64,000 nucleotides of DNA from Alphaproteobacteria bacterium UBA6411. Its GTDB lineage: Bacteria > Pseudomonadota > Alphaproteobacteria > CAAGCB01 > CAG-977. Below are positions 60,169 through 64,000 of this stretch, in pieces. A model generated the notes under the pieces. The model did not search any database and was not told the origin of the DNA. It saw only the letters and a program-made list of their open reading frames with translations. Location: assembly GCA_002438565.1 (NCBI GenBank), contig DJPN01000029.1, positions 1 through 64,000 on the forward strand, in the 5' to 3' direction. Made by a program: the position numbers and the translations under genes. The stretch's first letter is position 1, and every line of letters begins with the position of its first letter.

Positions 60169-63100
60169 ATGTTTTCGGAATTCTTTCTGAAACGCCCGCG
60201 ATTTGCGATTGTCATCGCGATTGTGATGTGCTTGGCGGGATTGGTGGCGATTAAGATGCTGCCGATTGCGCTGTATCCCGAAATCACGCCGCCCGTTGTG
60301 ACGGTTTCGGCGACGTACCCCGGCGCGTCCGCGGATGTGATTGCGAAAATGGTTGCAATCCCCATTGAACGTGAAGTCAACGGCGTCGAGGATATGCTGT
60401 ATATGTCTTCGTCGTCCGAAGACACGACGTATTCCTTGACCGTGACGTTTAAAACGGGCGTCGATCCCGACATGGCGCAGGTCAAAGTGCAGAACCGTGT
60501 GCAGATTGCGACGTCATCCCTGCCGGCGGAAGTCACTCGCCAAGGCGTGACCGTCACCCGCGAATCAACCAACATGCTGGCGATGATTTCCTTTGTGTCG
60601 CCGAAACACACGCTGTCCAGTCTGGAACTGGCGGACTATGTTATCGATAACGTCAAGGAAGCCTTGGCGCGTATTGACGGCGTGGGCGGCGTGGACGTGT
60701 ATGCGGCCAGTTCAGCCATGCGCGTGTGGCTGAATTCGGACAAAATGGCGTCGCTGAACATTACGGCGAACGACGTCCGCAACGCGATTTCGTCGCAAAA
60801 CTATCAGCCGACTTTGGGCAAGCTGGGCGCCGCGCCGAACGATTCCGCGCAAATGGTCTATCCGCTGAAAACCCAAGGGCGCGTCAACGAAGTCAAGGAC
60901 TTTCGCGAAATCATCGTCCGCACGGCGGAACACGGCGGTCTGGTGCGGCTGAAAGACATCGCGAACGTTTCCTACGGCGAGGAATCCTACGGCATTACGG
61001 CGTTTGCCGACGGCGCGCCCGCCGTGTCTTTGCAGGTCAAGCTGTCTTCGGGCGCAAACGCTGTCGACGCGATGAAAAAACTGCGCGCCGAATTGTCGCG
61101 TTTGGAAGAATCCTTGCCCGAAGGCGTGGAATACAAATTCAACTACGATTCGACTGACTACATCAACGCGTCGATTTCCGAAGTGCTGCATACCTTGTTT
61201 GAAACGTTCGTGCTGGTCGTTCTGGTGTGCTGGGTGTTCTTGCAGAACTGGCGCACGACGCTGATTCCGCTGATTGCCGTTCCCGTGTCCATGCTGGCAA
61301 CCATGGTTGTCATGCTGGCGTTGGGCTTCAGCATCAATATGTTTACGCTGTTCGGCATTGTGCTGGCAATCGGCGCGGTCGTCGACGACGCAATCGTCGT
61401 TGTCGAACGCGTGATGCACTTGATGGAGCGCGAAAAACTGCCGCCGTTGGAGGCGACCAAGCGCACCATGCACGAAATCACGGGCGCGCTGATTTCGACA
61501 ACGTTGGTGATGGTCGTGATTTTCGTCCCGATTGCCTGCATGGGCGGCATTACGGGCAGGATTTATCAGCAGTTCGCAATTACCATCAGCACGTCTTTGG
61601 TGTTTTCGGCAATCAACGCGCTGACGCTGTCCCCCGTATTGTGCGCATACTTTTTGAAACCGTTTAAAACGGCCAAGAAAGGACCGCTTGCCTGGTTCAA
61701 CCGCGCGGTCAATTCGACGACGAACGCGTATGCCCGCACGGCGGCTTTGTTCGCACGCAGAATCAGCGTCATCGCTTTGATTTTCGGCATAATTCTGGCG
61801 TTGAACGGCACTTTGTTCAAATTGAACGGCACGTCGTTCGTCCCGAACGAGGATCAAGGCGTGTACATTGCGAATATCACTTTGCCGGAGGGCGCGTCCT
61901 ATGCCCGCACAAAAGCGGTTGTTGAAAAAGTAACCGAAAAAATTCTGGCGCAAAAAGGCGTGCGCGGCTCTATCGGCGTGGTCGGCGTCAGTATTTTGGC
62001 GGGGCGTTCCGAAAACACGGCAATGGTGATTGTCGATTTGGAACCGTGGGCAAAGCGTAAAGATCCGTCCATGTACTCCACAACGCTGATGAATGAAATG
62101 CGCGCCAAGCTGACGGCCGAAACGCCCGAAGCCGAACTGCAATTCTTTGAATTTCCGGCGATTCAAGGTTTGGGCAACCAGGGCGGCATGGACTTCCGTC
62201 TGCAAATGACGGCGGGCATGGATTACGCCAAGCTGGACGCCGAAGCGCAAAAGCTGCTGGGTAAAGTCAACACGAACCCGAAGTTTTTGTACGGGTTTAC
62301 GACCTTTACATCGAAAACGCCCGCGGTGTTCATTGAAATCAACCGCGAAAAGGCGGAATCGATGAACGTGCCTTTGTCGAACCTGTATTCAACGCTGGAG
62401 GCCTATCTGGGATCGATGTACGTCAATGACATCAACATCGGCACGCAGGTCAACCAAGTCGTCGTGCAGTCCGACGCGCGGTTCCGCGACAGCGTCGAAA
62501 GCTTGCAGGAGATCTATGTCCCGTCCACGACGGGCGAAAAAGTGCCGCTGGGCGCGTTGGTCAGCTTGTCGCAAGTTATGTCGCCGCGCGTGATTTCCCG
62601 CTACAACCAATATCCCAGCGCGGATATTACGGCGGAACAAAATCCGGCCGTTTCATCGGGTGAAGCGATGGCCGAAATGGAAAATTTGATGAAAGGCGTC
62701 AAAGGGTTTTCCTACGAATGGTCGGGCATGAGCTATCAAGAAAAGAACAATCAAGGTCAAATCGGTTTGCTGTTGTCCTTGGCGGTGATTTTCGCCTATC
62801 TGTTCCTTGTGTCGCTGTATGAAAGCTGGATTTTGCCGATTCCCGTGCTGATGTCCGTGTCCGTTGCGACGGCGGGGGCTTTGGCGGGGCTGCTGGCGAC
62901 GGGATTGCCTCTGTCGATTTACGCGCAGTTGGGGATTGTCATGCTGGTCGGTCTGGCGAGCAAAAACGCGATTTTGATTGTCGAATTCGCCCGTGACGCT
63001 CGCCAAGGGCTGAATATGACCGTTCCCCGCGCGGCAATGTATGCGCTGCGCGAACGGTTCCGCGCTGTGTTGATGACGGCGTTTGCGTTCATTTTGGGCG

Positions 63101-63273
63101 TTTTGCCGATGATTAACGCGACGGGCGCGGGCGCGAACAGCCGCCGCGCCATCGGCACGCCCGTGTTTTACGGCATGCTGGTCGGCACAATCGTCGGATT
63201 GTTCGTCATTCCGCTGCTGTACGTTCTGGTTCAAACCCTTGCCGACAAGGCGATGAAGAAAGGAAATAAATGA
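60169..63273 (+). CDS. RND multidrug efflux pump (AcrB/HAE1 family)
   Basis: 1034 residues, the standard size. Twelve membrane helices and two large periplasmic loops. The N-terminus FFLKRPRFAIVIAIVMCLAG and the proton-relay Asp pair (Asp406-Asp407 in AVVDDAIVVVERV) are present, as is the second relay region GLASKNAILIVEFARD near residue 930. It should be a proton-driven, tripartite exporter of hydrophobic compounds. Two bases after the adaptor stop; the channel gene overlaps its end by 4 bases. Confidence 0.97.
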   Translation: MFSEFFLKRPRFAIVIAIVMCLAGLVAIKMLPIALYPEITPPVVTVSATYPGASADVIAKMVAIPIEREVNGVEDMLYMSSSSEDTTYSLTVTFKTGVDPDMAQVKVQNRVQIATSSLPAEVTRQGVTVTRESTNMLAMISFVSPKHTLSSLELADYVIDNVKEALARIDGVGGVDVYAASSAMRVWLNSDKMASLNITANDVRNAISSQNYQPTLGKLGAAPNDSAQMVYPLKTQGRVNEVKDFREIIVRTAEHGGLVRLKDIANVSYGEESYGITAFADGAPAVSLQVKLSSGANAVDAMKKLRAELSRLEESLPEGVEYKFNYDSTDYINASISEVLHTLFETFVLVVLVCWVFLQNWRTTLIPLIAVPVSMLATMVVMLALGFSINMFTLFGIVLAIGAVVDDAIVVVERVMHLMEREKLPPLEATKRTMHEITGALISTTLVMVVIFVPIACMGGITGRIYQQFAITISTSLVFSAINALTLSPVLCAYFLKPFKTAKKGPLAWFNRAVNSTTNAYARTAALFARRISVIALIFGIILALNGTLFKLNGTSFVPNEDQGVYIANITLPEGASYARTKAVVEKVTEKILAQKGVRGSIGVVGVSILAGRSENTAMVIVDLEPWAKRKDPSMYSTTLMNEMRAKLTAETPEAELQFFEFPAIQGLGNQGGMDFRLQMTAGMDYAKLDAEAQKLLGKVNTNPKFLYGFTTFTSKTPAVFIEINREKAESMNVPLSNLYSTLEAYLGSMYVNDINIGTQVNQVVVQSDARFRDSVESLQEIYVPSTTGEKVPLGALVSLSQVMSPRVISRYNQYPSADITAEQNPAVSSGEAMAEMENLMKGVKGFSYEWSGMSYQEKNNQGQIGLLLSLAVIFAYLFLVSLYESWILPIPVLMSVSVATAGALAGLLATGLPLSIYAQLGIVMLVGLASKNAILIVEFARDARQGLNMTVPRAAMYALRERFRAVLMTAFAFILGVLPMINATGAGANSRRAIGTPVFYGMLVGTIVGLFVIPLLYVLVQTLADKAMKKGNK

Positions 63274-64000
63274 AAAAGATGTTGTTAATGGCGGGCATTG
63301 CGGCGGTTTTCGCCGCCCCCGCGAACGCGTTCGACCCGATGTCGGTTTATACGCAGAAAGCGCCCGAAAACTGCCTGTCCAGTGTGAACGTCAAGGGCAA
63401 ACTGGGGCTGAACGATTTGATTCAAATCGGCGTGTGCAACAATTCCGACTTGAACAGAACGTTTATGGCGGTCAAATCGGCGGAAGCGGGCTTTGGCGCA
63501 AGCAAAGCGTCGTATATGCCGAATGTCGCTTTGACGGCTGTTGCGACGGCTTCGCACAGCAAAGGCGAATATGACGAACCGAACGCCAATATTTACAAGG
63601 ATATGAAAGCCAAGCCGTATTCAATCAATGTCGCTTTGAACTGGCTTTTGCTGGATTTCGGCGGGCGTTCCGCGTCAACCGATATGATGAAAGCCTATAT
63701 GGAACAGGCGGTGTTCGGCTACAATGCGGCTTTGCATGACTTGGTGCTGGGAATCAACAGCGCGTATCTGGATTTGCTGAGCGCGAAAGAAGTACTGAAA
63801 TCCGCCGAAACAAGCGTCGCGTCCTATAAAAAATCATACGACGAAACGCAAAAGAAATATCAAGTCGGCAAAGCGGCGACGTCCGATTTGCTGTTGGCGA
63901 AAACGACGTACCTGCGTTCCAAACTGGCGGTGACCGCAGCGAAAAACACAATCGAGAAAAATCAGGCGAATTTGGCGACTTTGCTGAACCTGCCGCCGGA
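63270..64000 (+). CDS. TolC-family outer-membrane efflux channel (partial, runs off window)
   Basis: At least 243 residues, continuing past the window edge. A Sec signal peptide (MKKMLLMAGIAAVFAAPANA) is followed by outer-membrane efflux protein features: a first helical hairpin (NDLIQIGVCNNSDLNRTF, then KSAEAGFGASKASYMPNV) and beta strands with LNWLLLDFGGRSAS, the conserved WxLFDFG-type motif. The second half of the helices begins at VASYKKSYDETQKKYQVGKA. It completes the tripartite efflux operon. The ATG overlaps the pump stop by 4 bases. Confidence 0.93.
   Translation, partial: MKKMLLMAGIAAVFAAPANAFDPMSVYTQKAPENCLSSVNVKGKLGLNDLIQIGVCNNSDLNRTFMAVKSAEAGFGASKASYMPNVALTAVATASHSKGEYDEPNANIYKDMKAKPYSINVALNWLLLDFGGRSASTDMMKAYMEQAVFGYNAALHDLVLGINSAYLDLLSAKEVLKSAETSVASYKKSYDETQKKYQVGKAATSDLLLAKTTYLRSKLAVTAAKNTIEKNQANLATLLNLPP

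Overview
The window looks like chromosomal DNA of a Gram-negative alphaproteobacterium of moderate GC content. The housekeeping order plsY-dprA-topA-rnr-(S41 protease)-rpmG, an hpnCDE squalene block, trmFO, an iron superoxide dismutase, Tat and Sec signal peptides and a complete type VI secretion locus support this. Cysteine-rich secreted proteins, ankyrin, Sel1 and pentapeptide-repeat proteins and small palindromic repeats suggest a host-associated (perhaps gut) lineage. That ecological reading is inference; no rRNA gene is present to settle taxonomy.

Layout. 1-2.4 kb: a REP-doublet-like repeat and a cysteine-rich secreted protein. 2.4-7.7 kb: a histidine phosphatase, sodB, and the tightly overlapped trmFO-hpnC-hpnD-hpnE operon (minus strand). 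7.8-11.4 kb: a plus-strand operon of a rhodanese-fold protein lacking the catalytic cysteine, a pentapeptide-repeat protein and a Sel1-repeat protein. 11.4-15.3 kb: an initiator tRNA gene followed by what looks like a decayed inverted copy of itself, two ankyrin proteins, an operon of three exported proteins (Tat flavoprotein, CMD-fold protein, Sec flavodoxin) behind a MerR-type promoter, and three copies of an 80-bp palindromic repeat. 15.3-29.1 kb: a minus-strand housekeeping block (rpmG, S41 protease, rnr, topA, dprA, plsY, dusA, nucleoside hydrolase) and a heterodimeric ABC exporter. 29.2-31.6 kb: two small proteins, one resembling the ends of flagellar rod proteins, tRNA-Lys with a foldback terminator and a 167-bp tandem duplication, and trpS.

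31.7-53.8 kb is one T6SS locus: tssA, tssB, tssC, hcp, (strong attenuator), tssE, tssF, tssG, tssH/clpV, PAAR, a spike split into separate gp27-like and gp5-like genes, a small alanine-rich protein, a DUF6931-like protein, a lipoprotein in the tssJ position, tssK, tssL and tssM. No recognisable toxin/immunity pair is present. The long helical tail of the gp5-like protein and its small downstream partner are the best candidates for new biology.

53.8-64 kb: a MATE exporter, MerR regulator and Cu(+)-ATPase operon behind another MerR-type promoter; an IS1 InsA-like DNA-binding protein bracketed by perfect 15-bp inverted repeats; and an RND efflux operon (adaptor, pump, outer-membrane channel) cut by the window end.

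The least expected observations are the inverted tRNA copies joined to their parent tRNA genes by perfect palindromic terminators, the split VgrG, the CopA with a C-terminal metal-binding domain that has its own internal ribosome-binding site, the bracketed InsA-like gene, and the fully exported flavin operon.
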